Numbered from the stretch's first letter, positions 1-12,134 are shown. The stretch is 64,000 bases of DNA from Girardinichthys multiradiatus (GCF_021462225.1 NC_061797.1:3341001-3405000); one strand, 5' to 3'. The notes: generated by a model from the sequence alone, not told the origin. Program-made: numbers and translations.

Positions 1-1178
1 ATCAGAGAGGCAGTCAGCACATCCACATCATCTCCAGTACCAATGTTGTCTCCAACTAGAACTGATTTTGACAACATTTCCCAATTTCACCAAATAAACT
101 ACGAAAACTTCGTGCGACAACTAAGCTCATCTTCCTGCTGTCTTGATGTTTTACCCACAGCTTTCCTTAAGAAAGCTTGGCCTGTCATAATGTCTGATTT
201 AACTCAAATAAAAAAACACGTCCCTTTTGTCTGGTGTTTTCTCCCAGGTCCTGAAAACAGCAATTATCAAACCATTGTTGAAAAAGAGCAACTTGGACTA
301 CAGAACTACAGGCCTATCTCAAACATCCCCTTCATCAGCAAGATTATTGAAAAAGCTGTGTTTCAACAGTTAAACAACTCCCTAACAATGACCAACTGCT
401 TTGATGTCTTCCAGTCAGGCTTCCATGCTCACCACAGTACAGAGACTGCTCTTCTCAAGGTGTTCAATCAGCCTTCTATCACCTAAAGAACATCTCCAGG
501 GTTAAAGGACTAATGTCTCAGCAGGACCTTGAAAAACTAATTCATGCGTTCATCTTTAGTAGAATTCATTACTGCAACGGTGTCTTCACAGGTCTGCCTA
601 AAAAGTGGATCAGACAGCTGCAGTTGATCCAGAACGCTGTTGCCCGCGTCCTCACTAGAACTAAGAAAGTGGAGCACATCACCCCGGTTCTAAAGTCCCT
701 ACACTGGCTCCATGTAGAATCACTGAATGGCTTAGCACCAAACTTGTCGTTAGTGTATCAACCACACAGACCTCTCAGGTCTTCTGGCTCAAATCTACTT
801 TGCATACCCAGAACCAGAACCAAACATGGAAAAGCAGCTTTTAGTTCTTATGCTCCAGTAATCTGGAATAAACTCCCATAAAACTGTAAAAGCGCTGAAA
901 CCCTAAGTTGCTTTAAATCAAGATTAAAATCTTATTTGTTTAGAGTGGCCTTTGACTGTGTTATCTAAACATTATTAGTTAAGTTTTCAGTCCAACTTTC
1001 CTTTCACTTTATCGATCATTTTATCATAAATGTTTTTATTATTTATTTTTTTATTATCATCTTTTTAATTTTTTATTCTCTAGTTAATTACATGTCTCTT
1101 TTTATTTTTTTTTCATGCAAAGCAATTTGAATAGTCTTGCTACTGAAATGTGCTACAAAAATAAACTTGTCTTGTCTT
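1..1178 (+). mobile_element. L2-clade LINE remnant, deleted in the RT core
   Basis: Two coding pieces belong to one L2-type reverse transcriptase. Positions 43-486 carry the fingers region with the NYRPISN motif followed by FQSGFHAHHSTETALLKVFN. Positions 513-881 carry the C-terminal thumb region (HAFIFSRIHYCN, LIQNAVARVLTRT, SPVLKSLHWL-like). The piece between them, which should contain the catalytic F/YADD box, is missing, so the copy is dead. The 3' UTR runs to about 1178 and ends in AATAAACTTGTCTTGTC, a short-repeat tail typical of fish L2. The 5' side runs off the window. Clade assignment is from motif recognition only. Confidence 0.8.
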
Positions 1179-2650
1179 TTTCACAGTACTGCACAGTTTT
1201 CCTTTTTTTGGAAAGTAATGAAACATGCTTTTATTTTGCCAGTCTTGTTGGAATGTTTTAATAATGTAATCAGCAACAATGAGCAAATGCCTGCTAGCAT
1301 ACAACTTATATGATAGCAGGCACAGTTGGTTAATGCGTTTGTTAGCTTAGTAAAAGTAATATTTTCTACAAGTAGTGGAACTATAAGAATATTCTTGAAC
1401 TGCTTCTTTTGCCTCTTTGAAACTGATAACAAAAGCATGCTAATCAACCAGCTTTCATTGGTCATTAGTCTAAAAGCCTTGCCAGACTATAGATGTAGGA
1501 GATCTTAATGATTTGTGAAATGTCATCAGTCATTGTGTTACAGGGAATAATAGAGGACAAAGGTTCATGTAATGTAGAGAAATTTCAATTTGAAAGTGAA
1601 AGCAGAACTTCAAAGTGTCTGATATAAAGGCTGGAAAAGTCCCCCACTCTTAACTCAGATGGTGGGTTTGAACCACAACTGCTTGTTGAGTTTACCATCA
1701 AAAAAGGCCTTTTTGTGGTGACCTAATTTCTACGTGTTTTAAAATCCTAAAATTACATTTTATAATATAGTGTTCTTCTTGTGTTTTAGTCCTCTTTTTT
1801 TGGAGGGAGGGGGGGAGGGTTTGTCACACATAAAAATGTTGTAGAAAAGCAAGAATTTTTACCTATGCATAACAAAACCCTAATTACATCTTCGGTTAGG
1901 CCCAAAGTTGTTCATACACCTTCAGGTTTAAAATGATCTGTTAAACTTACTAATGGGTTTTTCTAACTGGAAGTAGTATTAGAATTTTGGAGTGGCCTTG
2001 CAACCTTAGAGACTAGAAGATCAGCCAAAAAGATGAATCTTTGAAAGTACATGTTGAAAAAGCTGGTGAGCAATGATGCGTGCTAGATTGCTGTAATTCC
2101 AGTAAAGGTTTTCCATTGATTAATGAGAAAGGCATAAATTATTTGACAAACCATTTAGAAATTTCTTGGTTGAATGAAAAATACATTTTCAAAAAGTAAG
2201 GTAGAAATAATAATAATAATTCTCATCTCTCAATTCTGCAACATATGCCCTTGGCATGTCTTGCAAACGTTTCAGTTAAGAGAGATGTTTGCTTCCACTA
2301 TTTTTCAGTGTTTGCTATGCTACCTACACTCACCTGACAGGTTTTTCCCTAAACACTGTGCAGATGTTGAATGGTCATGGGGGAAGCAACCTTAAAGCAA
2401 CAACAGCCGTCTGTTCATCACCTGATCCACACTGCTCACCTACAGAGGAAGTTTGCTAAGGGCGATGGTAGCATATTTGTCCCAACTTCAGTATATGCCT
2501 GTTAGGAGATTATCTGTAGTGTTACATAACAGTTGGACACTATGAAGACAAGAAGATCTGAATTCCATTGTTTGACCTTTGGGAAAAAAATTACACACCC
2601 AAAAACTTTAATGCAAGAGGTTTGTCACGCTCATGAAATCTTTACTGTGA
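1179..2650. other. No gene seen
   Basis: AT-rich sequence with only short ORFs that have no recognisable motif. It includes a G-rich run near 1803-1820. No element ends could be defined. Confidence 0.5.
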
Positions 2651-2652
2651 GG

Positions 2653-2874
2653 CAACTGTGGCTCATTGAGGAGTAGTTGTCTTGCAATCCAAAAGTTGTG
2701 GATTTGATTCCAGCTTCCTCCTGCAACATGGCACATAACCCCAAGTTGCCTACTGATCTGTGTTTTAGTGTATGAATGTGTTTGCAATTGTGAGTGCTCT
2801 AGTGTAAAGCGCTTTGAGTGGTTGGTGTGAGTGGAAGAGCGCTGTATTAGTTTTGTCAATTTACCATATATTTA
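2653..2874 (+). mobile_element. tRNA-derived SINE, diverged copy
   Basis: The head resembles a pol III promoter: a box A-like TGGCTCATTGAGGAGTAG and a box B-like GGATTTGATTCCAGC, spaced as in a tRNA. The body ends in a tail with AAAGCGCTTTGAGTGG and AAGAGCGCTGTATTA. The same family appears in reverse at 45486-45738 in better condition, which supports both the call and the extent. Confidence 0.7.
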
Positions 2875-2875
2875 T

Positions 2876-3255
2876 AGGCTTCCATTTGGTAAAATTATCA
2901 AACAACATGGAATAAATTTCACTGTTTATTGTGAATATTCCAATCAGTTAGGTAGTCCACAGGCACGTTTTGAAGACATGAAAACTTGGATGACCTTAAA
3001 TTTTCTGCTTTTAAATTCAGACAAGACAGAAATTGTCATAACTGGTCCAGAGTCTTAGTCCAGATTAACTGACTGCTCAGTCAGCTAATTTGGATGGCAT
3101 TAATTTGGCCTCCAGACATATACCTTGGTGTTATTATTTTTACCAGGACATGTACCGGAATATTTTCAAAATTAGAAATATTCTGTTGAGGAGTGACATT
3201 GAAAATATATTTACCATTCATCTTATGGACTAAATTGACTCAGCACTTATCTGCT
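2876..3255 (+). mobile_element. L2-clade LINE fragment
   Basis: Codes in one frame for FGKIIKQHGINF, then MKTWMTLNFLLLNSDKTEI, the region just after the catalytic box in L2 reverse transcriptase. Homologous stretches are seen in the antisense L2 copies near 24.1 and 59.3 kb. The YADD box itself has been lost (frame reads CEYSNQL where the box is expected). The copy is truncated at both sides. Confidence 0.7.
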
Positions 3256-5735
3256 TAGTTGTGTTTCTCTCCTAGATAAAGATAATAAAGGAGCTACTAC
3301 AGAGCTACTGCTGCTACTCATTTTTTACTTTTAAAGTAATACTGGATCAGTGCTTCTGGGTTTTATTTTTGTTTTTATGCTCTCTCTTCTCAATCCCCCA
3401 GTCTGTCATAGCAGATTGCCATTCAAACTAAGCCAGGTTCTGCTGGAGGTTTGTTCCTATTAAAAGGGATATTTCCTTTCTGCTGTCGCTACATGAATGC
3501 TCAGTGTAAGGTATTGCTGCAAATTGGCAACATAATGCAAGTCACTGTCCACTGTTGCTACCTTATGGAGGTAAATCTGGGACAAAATGATCTGTGCATT
3601 TTAGTAAAGTAAAATGCACAGTAAAGTAAAACTGTACAAATTGTGTTCTTTGAGTCTCAAATCAAAATATTCAGTTTTGCTCCAACTGATCCAAAACAAG
3701 TTGTTCAAAACAAATTCACACACCTGTATTGACAACAATTTTTTATCATTTCTTACACAATCAGTGAATACAACGGCACAAATCTGCTGCTGTGATTCAA
3801 AAATGCTGCTTTACAAGTCACATATTCTTCTGTTATTTATACCCCAAATATACTGCAGACAGTGGAGCAAAATGATCTGTGACTTGAAGGTAATTCGTGT
3901 AGCCGAACAGTAGAGGGCGTTTTTAGTTCAAGACTCATTAAATATGCCCCAACCAGAAATACAAATACCAGCATATTGTTAAGGACTACAGGTACTCAAA
4001 AGTTGGGTCGGGAATCTGCTGCTGGACGTCACCTATTCAGCACTCAATATTGATAGAGAAAGCGCTATGTCTCCTAACCAGCTTGCCAAAAGGATTTGAA
4101 CTCACATAGAGATGGGCGTGGGCCTATTGAGAGATGAGGCCAATGTTGCTTTGTAGCAAACTGCTTCTGTTATTAATGTTTTCAATGTTAACGGGCTAGC
4201 ATTGAAGGCACAACCGTCACTGTATTCCAGGTGTTTGGCGTAAATATGTCACTCCCATGAATACATACGAGTAACATATCGACTGGAAGTGGTGAATAAA
4301 ATAGTACTACCACACATAAAACAATGTTTAATGGGCAGAACTAAACGACATTGTACACAGTGCTAAACATGTGCTATCATCAGACAGACTGCACAGACTG
4401 GCGCAGGGCTCAGCATTGTTATAGTGTATTGCTCTGCTTCCACTGAAACATAAAATGCCCAGTGATATCTTGTCTTTTTTAGACAAAACAAACTGTATTG
4501 AGATTGTTGACAACCGTAATTGTATTTTTTTACCGATTCCAGTTGGCACAGGTGGTTATAGAAACCGTGTGAACCGTGTTTTAGTTGTCCAATGAATAGG
4601 TTAAACATGTGGAAATTCTCGCAAAGGTCTCAAAATGTGTAATGTAAAAGTATAATTTTACCAAAACACATGCATGGGACATTTTTAATGGTAGGGTGTC
4701 TTGAAAATAAATTTAGAATATTTCCTATGTTGATGTGAATGCTGACTTGCTTTGCAGGCACCAGTAATGAACCCACTGAAATAAAAACATAATGTAAAAT
4801 TAAAAGTCATTATTGAGCACGTCCAGCAACATACAGTTGAACCTCTGACACAGATACTGTATATGACAGAAACAAATAGACCACCAGCTAGTAAGTGTGT
4901 GGAGTTACCTAATTGCTGAAGTAAACCAGTTGGCAACTTATTCAATTGATGACCAGTCTGTTTTATTTATTTAACACATGCATTTATCTTTTATATTTCA
5001 ACAATTTTGTTCTTATATGGAATAAATTCTAGACCTTTGGTTTCAACAGTTAGGGCTGTATAAATGTTTAAGTGAGTCTGCAGTGAGTTTATCTTTGAGT
5101 CCAGGTGGTACAATGCACATGAGTGGGTTACAGACAGAAGGAATAACTGTTTTTCCTCGTGTTCAGGTTTGCTTGCTGAGGAAAAACACAAAATATAGCA
5201 AGTGGAGGAAATAGTGGAAATTTGTGATTACTTATACTTCCGTTTTGCATCCTTTCCTAGTCACTGCATTGTTGGATATTTAGAGGCGAGTATGTTAACC
5301 CATTGCAATTCAGGAAATCAAGACCATGTCACTAATAACTACTGTCTGATGAAAATAGTTAGGAGTTTGTGATGCTGCTCTCATTCCTCCACCAAACAGC
5401 TTCCAGTATGTGAGTATTTCTTCATTTAATCAATTCAGACTGCTTTTCTGCAAATTTGTGAAAAAGGTGTCCAGAGGTCATAAACCAACTGTATTGTGGT
5501 GGCTTTCACTGACTTCTGGACAAAATGTATTTCCACATTAGGGTTAGTGCAGGTTTGCTACAGGACCAGTCATACTCATTGTCCATCATCCTTTTAATAT
5601 TTTTTATATGTTTAACAACAAACAAAACGATCCAATTTTTGGTCACTTATTATTTTTCTCTTATGTTGTTGTTTTACACAGTTAAAACTGTTTTGTCTTT
5701 GTGCTTCTATTTTGCAGGAAAAAAGGTTTCCAGAC
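3256..5735. other. No gene seen
   Basis: About 2.5 kb of AT-rich DNA without a supported gene, repeat boundary or RNA. ORFs here are under 105 codons on either strand and show no family motif. This may be decayed repeat or unique intergenic sequence. Confidence 0.5.
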
Positions 5736-5740
5736 CTCAG

Positions 5741-6314
5741 TGTTATGATTTGGGGTTGTTTGGTTTTTGGTTTCTGTTTTTTTCTTATGTTTCTCACAGT
5801 TAAGGTTTTGACTCGTTCTTTTGTTATTATTCTTCTTAGATTTTGAATCATGCTTCTGTTATTTTCCTGGTCATGCTTCAGTTTCGTCGTCTTGTTCATG
5901 TTTTGTCAAGTTTGGTTTTCGGATCTGGTTATGCTTTTGCTTCATGTTTTTTCTAGTTTCTGTTAGTTTGTGTTTAAGAGTCTCTGTTTGTGCCGCAGCC
6001 ACGTTTTGTTCTGTCTGTCAATTAAGTTTATTCGGTTCACCTGCCCAAACTAATCTGTCTCCTAGCTCCACCTGGTTTACTTTCCATACATACGCTCCTG
6101 TTCAGTTCTTCGTGGAAACATTTTTCACATGCTCATGTCTTGTTCTCACACCAAGTCTTGTCTTTTTGATCATGCCATGCCTGTCTTGTCTGCCCGTTTG
6201 TTTTGTTCCTGCCTCCTGCTGAGTGTGAGTTTTCGTAATTAAACCTTTTTTCACTTACCATCACGCTGCCTGCTCGTCTGCATTCTGGGGTCCTATATCT
6301 CACAAGTCATAACA
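5741..6314 (+). mobile_element. Solo LTR with 5-bp target duplication
   Basis: The block begins TGTTATGA and ends TCATAACA, perfect 8-bp inverted termini of the TG...CA type. It is flanked by CTCAG at 5736-5740 and again at 6315-6319, a 5-bp target-site duplication as made by LTR-retroelement integrases. A polyadenylation-like ATTAAA lies about 75 bp before the right end, which sets the orientation. No internal region is present, so this is a solo LTR left by LTR-LTR recombination. The T-rich ORFs inside it are not genes. The LTR is unrelated to the gypsy LTRs at 20.7, 51.1 and 55.5 kb; Ty3/gypsy is likely from size and ends but not proven. Confidence 0.85.
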
Positions 6315-6319
6315 CTCAG

Positions 6320-7002
6320 TGAGTGTTGGCAAAATTAGTTCCTTCCAGATCTTTACATCGAATAGAAGAAATCACTCCTGCGACATGAGGCTGCCACCCT
6401 TGTACTTCACAATTAAAATGGTGCAAGCTTTCACCTTCTTTCACCAAATTTGATAAAAGTCCTAATGATCTGTCTTTTTTTCTCTTTTTTTCTCACTTTA
6501 CACATCTTTGAGAAGTTCTTCATCTCTTCAAAACCCTCATTACAGTAAAAGAATTTTTCTCAAGTGTGTCTTTGCATCACACCATGATAAGAAAGTGATC
6601 AACTGACTATGTAGTTGTTGTCATTTACATTTCTTTAGTCAGGCCCACTACTATTACATTAGGACTGGCACCTAGAAGTGGAGGATCAGTGTGGATGACA
6701 ACAACACCAGGATAAACTTTTACATTAACATGTCTGCATCGCAGCAAACAACCTCTGACACAAGTTCCACGACACTCCTCATCCCCTCAGTATGGAGGGT
6801 GGGCAGGACAATGAAGGGTCCAAGTTGATTCTGATCTCACATGAGCTGCAATCTAAATTTTGTCTGGAGTTAGAGACATATTCTTCTAACCATAAAATAC
6901 AATTGCATTTATTTTGTGTTTCCTACTCCATGAAACCGGACAGTAAATATACCTAAATGGTATGGTGGAAATCTGTATTTTAAAATAGCAAGACCTCACC
7001 TC
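6320..7002. other. No gene seen
   Basis: AT-rich intergenic sequence with no motif or repeat end recognised. Confidence 0.5.
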
Positions 7003-7165
7003 AATTCAATTCAGTTTTATTTATATAGTGCCAATTTACAACACATGTCGTGTCAAGGCACTTTACAAAGTCAATTCAATTGAATCATACAGATTTCAGA
7101 CGGGTACATACATTCCAATTAATCCTAACTATCAAACAGTTCAGTCAGATTCAGTTTCAGTTTAT
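7003..7165 (-). mobile_element. L2-type LINE 3' end fragment, antisense
   Basis: Starts with the (AATTC)-rich tail and continues with the block GCCAATTTACAACACATGT ... AAGGCACTTTACAAAG, the same 3' terminus seen at 22378-22540 in the longer antisense L2 copy. Only the terminal 160 bp are present. Confidence 0.7.
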
Positions 7166-7496
7166 TTTATTATTAATTCTGATTTGGGTTGGTGTTATAG
7201 TAAAAATATAAAAAAGAAATTTGAAATTGCTTTGCACTATTTGTTTAGGATTCTTTGGAGCAAAACTTTGAATGCAAGAGGTTTTTAATGTGTGACTCAC
7301 AGAATATACGTTGTGTGATTATACTTAAGAATCTGATGAGGTGCAAATGTTTTGTATTTGTGAAAGACAGAAAAATTCTACAATTGCAAAACTCCTATAG
7401 CATTTCTTTCTTTTATTTCAAATTCACAGTTACAATGCACAGATACCTATGCTTCAGATTTACCTTCATCCCGGAGGAGTGAATGCTGCAAGTCAA
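7166..7496. other. No gene seen
   Basis: AT-rich spacer between two oppositely oriented L2 tails; nothing recognised. Confidence 0.4.
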
Positions 7497-7692
7497 TGAC
7501 TTTGAGCAATCTGCTGGGTTTCCTTAGATAGAACATCATTCTAACCAATTTTAATAAAAAACTTAATTTTACTGCATTTTCGTAACAAGCATCAATTTGA
7601 TTGCCTGTACGTGACTTGGAATCCATGATTTGATTGAAATTACTTTTTTATGAAGTACCTTGAGACAATGGCTTGTGAATTTGTGCTATATA

Positions 7693-7895
7693 CAGGTCCT
7701 TCTCAAAATATTAGCATATTGTGATAAAGTTCATTATTTTCCATGATGTAATGATGAAAATTTAACATTCATATATTTTAGATTCATTGCACACTAACAG
7801 AAATATTTCAGGTCTTTTATTGTCTTAATACAAATGATTTTGGCATGCAGCTCATGAAAACCCAAAATTCCTATCTCACAAAATTAGCATATCAT
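7693..7895 (+). repeat. Left terminal inverted repeat of the Tc1 element
   Basis: About 203 bp, matching the reverse complement of 9100-9302 almost base for base. The outermost CAGGTCC and the inner AATTAGCATAT repeat are candidate transposase sites. Confidence 0.9.
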
Positions 7896-8020
7896 TAAAA
7901 GGGTCTCTAAACGAGCTATGAACCTAATCATCGGAATCAACGAGTTAACTCTAAACACCTGCAAAAGATTCCTGAGGCCTTTAAAACTCCCAGCCTGGTT
8001 CATCACTCAAAACCCCAATC

Positions 8021-9025
8021 ATGGGTAAGACTGCTGACCTGACTGCTGTCCAGAAGGCCACTATTGACACCCTCAAGCAAGAGGGTAAGACACAGAAATA
8101 CATTTCTGAACGAATAGGCTGTTCCCAGAGTGCTGTATCAAGGCACCTCAGTGGGAAGTCTGTGGGAAGGAAAAAGTGTGGCGGAAAACGCTGCACAACG
8201 AGAAAAGGTGACCGGACCCTGAGGAAGATTGTGGAGAAGGGCCGATTCCAGACCTTGGGGGACCTGCGGAAGCAGTGGACTGAATCTGGAGTAGAAACAT
8301 CCAGAGCCACCGTGCACAGGCGTGTGCAGGAAATGGGCTACAGGTGCCGCATTCCTCAGGTCAAGCCACTTTTGAACCAGAAACAGCGGCAGAAGCGCCT
8401 GACCTGGGCTACAGAGAAGAAGCACTGGACTGTTGCTCAGTGGTCCAAAGTACTTTTTTCGGATGAAAACAAATTCTGCATGTCATTCGGAAATCAAGGT
8501 GCCAGAGTCTGGAGGAAGACTGGGGAGAAGGAAATGCCAAAATGCCAGAAGTCCAGTGTCAAGTACCCACAGTCAGTGATGGTCTGGGGTGCCGTGTCAG
8601 CTGCTGGTGTTGGTCCACTGTGTTTTATCAAGGGCAGGGTCAATGCAGCTAGCTATCAGGAGATTTTGGAGCACTTCATGCTTCCATCTGCTGAAAAGCT
8701 TTATGGAGATGAAGATTTCATTTTTCAGCACGACCTGGCACCTGCTCACAGTGCCAAAACCACTGGTAAATGGTTTACTGACCATGGTATCACTGTGCTC
8801 AATTGGCCTGCCAACTCTCCTGACCTAAACCCCATAGAGAATCTGTGGGATATTGTGAAGAGAACGTTGAGAGACTCAAGACCCAACACTCTGGATGAGC
8901 TAAAGGACGCTATCGAAGCATCCTGGGCCTCCATAAGACCTCAGCAGTGCCACAGGCTGATTGCCTCCATGCCACGCCGCATTGAAGCAGTCATTTCTGC
9001 CAAAGGATTCCCAACCAAGTATTGA
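8021..9025 (+). CDS. Tc1-like transposase, intact
   Basis: A 334-residue DDE transposase, the usual Tc1 length of about 340. The N-terminus is a paired-like DNA-binding region: a helix-turn-helix around residues 8-45 (SERIGCSQSAVSRHLSG) and a second one around 65-115 (ATVHRRVQEMGYRCR), with a basic GRKK stretch between them. The catalytic domain shows the first Asp in LFSDENKF, the second in FQHDLAPAH and the Glu in SPDLNPIENLW, with the 34-residue D-E spacing of Tc1 proteins. The ATG lies in the context CAATCATGG, about 125 bp inside the left repeat, and is the first Met matching family starts. No stop or frameshift is visible. It would bind the inverted repeats and cut at TA sites in the nucleus. 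Whether it is active cannot be told from sequence alone. Confidence 0.95.
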   Translation: MGKTADLTAVQKATIDTLKQEGKTQKYISERIGCSQSAVSRHLSGKSVGRKKCGGKRCTTRKGDRTLRKIVEKGRFQTLGDLRKQWTESGVETSRATVHRRVQEMGYRCRIPQVKPLLNQKQRQKRLTWATEKKHWTVAQWSKVLFSDENKFCMSFGNQGARVWRKTGEKEMPKCQKSSVKYPQSVMVWGAVSAAGVGPLCFIKGRVNAASYQEILEHFMLPSAEKLYGDEDFIFQHDLAPAHSAKTTGKWFTDHGITVLNWPANSPDLNPIENLWDIVKRTLRDSRPNTLDELKDAIEASWASIRPQQCHRLIASMPRRIEAVISAKGFPTKY

Positions 9026-9099
9026 GTGCATAACTGTACATGATTATTTGAAAGTCGACATTTTTTGTATAAAAAACACTTTTCTTTTATTGGTCGGAT

Positions 9100-9302
9100 G
9101 AAATATGCTAATTTTGTGAGATGGGAATTTTGGGTTTTCATGAGCTGTATGCCAAAATCATCCGTATTAAGACAATAAAAGACCTGAAATATTTCAGTTA
9201 GTGTGCAATGAATCAAAAATATATGAATGTTAAATTTTCAACATTACATTATGGAAAATAATTAACTTTATCACAATATGCTAATATTTTGAGAAGGACC
9301 TG
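9100..9302 (-). repeat. Right terminal inverted repeat of the Tc1 element
   Basis: Mirror of the left repeat; differences include one T/G near the middle and TTTTTGAT versus TTTTAGAT. Confidence 0.9.
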
Positions 9303-9335
9303 TAAATAAACTGAATTTATTTGAATTGAATCTGC

Positions 9336-10475
9336 TGTTCAGAAAGCACCCACACCCCACGTGTGCAGGCCATGCACAGTGTCAATGGGTTGAACATTAT
9401 GTCAGATTGTAGGTAGATCTAATTACCTTTTTTCATTAACATTGCCTACCTTTGCCACAAACCATTTTCTTCCTGTTCTCTCTGACTTTACAAAACTTAT
9501 CAAGAGCAACCAACAGGATGCTGAGGTTAGCATCCTATTCATAGTTTGAGTAAAGGACTATTTCACTCCTTTTAATAAATCTGATCTGTTTGATTATGAT
9601 TCAAAGTGCATAAATTGTTAAACGAAAGACAGATTACTTAAAAACAATCAATGTTCTCTCAGCTGAGTTTGTTTGCACATTATGTATTCTATATGTGAAT
9701 CTTGATTACAATACATTTAAAACAGTTATAATGTTTGCTTTACAAGCAAAACCAATGTTCCACACATTATAAAATGTGTTTTAAAAATCTGCCATTAGTT
9801 AGAACAGGAAGTCACCTGCTTCACTGGTGGATGTCCTTCTTTTACACTTTGACAGGTAAGCAGAGTGCCATCACACAGTTTAGGATGATGCTGAATCTTA
9901 CTGAGAACAGTTATTGTTGGCTGGACTGTGTAGGCCTGACGGCATGGCAAAATATCGTATCTCGCCATTTAAATATGTTTGCCTCTAAATTACACATGTA
10001 TTGTCCGATTCACTCCAAACTGAAAATGGTTGATCTTAGTTAACCCCCAAACGGCTCTTTTGGATTATATGGTCAATTGATGACATCACTTTAGCCTGCC
10101 CACTGACAATCGAATGACAGGTTTCCTAGCTGATTGAACTTCCTTGACAGTCTGTAGAAGTTTCAAACTTTGTCTAAAGATACATAATAATTTTAGATAT
10201 CATTTTCACAACACAATGACATTTTTAATATTCCTTCCCCACAAAACAGGATGGTGGAATTTCGGCCAAATTTTAAATGCTTCGTGCCGGAGGAGAACTT
10301 GGCACGTCTGAAGGTCATATGAAAGCTTGCTCACAGTACTGCCTAATTGAGACGTGCAGAATTGAGTGGCAGGCTTGTCAGTGGTGTGGAGGCGATGATG
10401 CAAGACTCCCGAGGTCACGACACGGGCCGAGTGGCGCTAAGCTGCGAGGGATGCCGAATGTTGCTTGCAGCTTTA
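9336..10475. other. No gene seen
   Basis: AT-rich sequence to about 10260, then a short GC-richer stretch (10270-10475) abutting the next LINE. Its ORFs show no motif outside the LINE. Origin unknown. Confidence 0.4.
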
Positions 10476-11445
10476 ATTCTTCTTGATCTCACTGTTGACT
10501 TTGACACAGTAGATCATCAGATTTCATTATCAGAACTGGAATAGTCTGTTGGTGTGAAGGTCACATCACTTAAATGGTTTAAGGCCTACTTATCTAACAG
10601 ACGTTTTTCTCTCCAAATTGGAAAGTTTTTTTTCCGCGGAGGCCCCACCTAAACATGGGGTGCTTCATGGCTCTATTTTAGGTCCCATTTTATTTTCTCT
10701 CTATTTGCTTCCACTGGGTTTCATTGTTGTCCAGTTGAGATCCACATTTGTTTACCTTTAAAATCTGGTAGGGCCCAGTGTTTCGAGAATCTACAGTGTT
10801 TAAACATGGATGGAGCTGAATTTTGTCTGCTTAAATTAAGATAAAACAGATTGGATTTAGGAAAAGTGACTTGTTGATAGGATGCAGCAGTGCTGTTGGC
10901 TCCTTTGACTCATCAGACTGTCTTTTCATTATTATTCTTGGGGTTATTTTTGAAAATAACCTTACATTTGACAGACAGGTCCATGTGGTATTTATGTCTA
11001 GTTTTTATCATCTAAGGCTAATTATCCAACTGGTGCCTTATCTTCCTCATGATGCGCTTGAAAGGGTCATTAATGCTTTTATCTTTTCTATCCTGCACTA
11101 CTGCAACTCTCTTTATGGTGAGATAGACATTAGCCCTATATTGCATTCTCTTCACTGGCTTCCTGTTTCTTCTAAAGTTGTTTTTTAAATGTTACTCTTG
11201 GTTTTTAAATGTTTAAGTAGTCTGGCACCTCCTTATCTTTCTGAGCTCCTATATAGTTATAATCCTGACAGAGCTCTGGGATCTAAAGATCATTGCTCTC
11301 AATTTAATTGAATTGAATCCAAGGATTCGACTTGTGAGACTAGGGGAGACAGCCTTCTCAGCCACAGGTCCTAAATTCTGGAATGGTCTTTGTCTTTCTG
11401 TGAGGTCTACCAGAACTCTGAATAATTTTAAATATATAAAGAGAC
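10476..11445 (+). mobile_element. L2-clade LINE remnant, heavily broken
   Basis: Order-preserved scraps of an L2-type reverse transcriptase in changing frames: LLDLTVDFDTVDHQI near 10490 (the AFDTVDH box), a decayed G-x-I-LGPILFSLYLLP box near 10670, GVIFENNLTF with DALERVINAFIFSILHYCN near 10930-11110, SPILHSLHWLPV near 11145, and a C-terminal GETAFSATGPKFWNGL near 11350. Several frameshifts and deletions separate them. It appears to be a different subfamily from the copy at position 1. Confidence 0.75.
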
Positions 11446-11843
11446 GGAAGGCCACTGTCCTGTCAGTTTTGCAACATGAACCTGTTGTGCAACAATGGGT
11501 TTGGTTTGGGCAGTGATTGGTTTAACTATTAGCAACTATTAATAAATATCAGTAATTATTAACACAATTACTTTTAAAGACAGAATATACATTTTTGTCA
11601 TACTAACAAATCAGGAATTATTAGCCAAACAACTTTCTGTCTGGTATTGGCCTGTGAATTCCAGCCCAATATGGCGTAGTATTATAGAAAAATACATGAA
11701 AGGGAAGACTGGAGCACTGCCGTTTGGTAACAGCAATTCCTGCTCAGATATACAGCATAAACAAACAAAATTTAAGTTTATATACAGAATAATCCAACTC
11801 CAAGAACACATATACACTTTTTTGTTTTTTTAATCTTTATTTT
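11446..11843. other. No gene seen
   Basis: About 400 bp of AT-rich DNA between the L2 remnant and the Harbinger left end. Confidence 0.4.
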
Positions 11844-12093
11844 ACGGTGGCCGGGGTACGTTGGCCGGGGGGTGCAAAACACTTTTACAAGTACCAAAAC
11901 AAATTTACATTTCAGAAAACAATTTAACAAGATGCAAAACGCTTTTACAAGTACTAAAACAAGTTTACATTTGACAAAATCAACCGGAAAGGGAATGTAC
12001 CAACACCGAGGCTGACCCGGAAGTCAGCCTCAGGGGCTGCATCCTTCGAAGGTCCCGGTCTACGTGGGCTGGGTCCTTCGTCGACCGCTAAAA

Positions 12094-12134
12094 CCAGCGC
12101 CATAGAAAAAGAAAGGGTCCTTCTATGGCGTTGG
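12094..12134. repeat. Inverted repeat near the Harbinger left end
   Basis: CCAGCGCCATAGAA at 12094-12107 and TTCTATGGCGTTGG at 12121-12134 form a 14-bp stem with one mismatch and a 13-base loop, just inside the left terminal repeat. Confidence 0.8.

Larger units (their letters stand above)
7693..9302 (+). mobile_element. Tc1-like DNA transposon, apparently complete
   Basis: A 1,610-bp element bounded by CAGGTCCTTCTCAAAA on the left and its reverse complement on the right, with the TA target duplicated at 7691-7692 and 9303-9304. The terminal inverted repeats are about 200 bp (7693-7895 and 9100-9302) and differ at only a handful of positions; they contain the internal repeat CTCACAAAATTAGCATAT that resembles the outer end, as in IR/DR-type Tc1 elements. 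It carries one uninterrupted transposase gene. Near-identical ends and an open frame suggest a recent insertion. Confidence 0.95.
7497..9335 (+). mobile_element. L2-type LINE 3' tail split by a Tc1 insertion
   Basis: Positions 7497-7692 (GCAATCTGCTGGGTTTCCTT, then AAGTACCTTGAGACAA and GCTATATA) match the reverse complement of the L2 tail at 22378-22620. The match resumes at 9303 with TAAATAAACTGAATTTATTT and the GAATTGAA tail. The interruption is exactly the transposon at 7693-9302, so the L2 tail was in place before the Tc1 jumped in. Confidence 0.75.

Noticed and set aside
5821..6222. 133-codon Cys/Phe-rich ORF as a gene
   Set aside because: It lies wholly inside the solo LTR and reflects T-rich composition.
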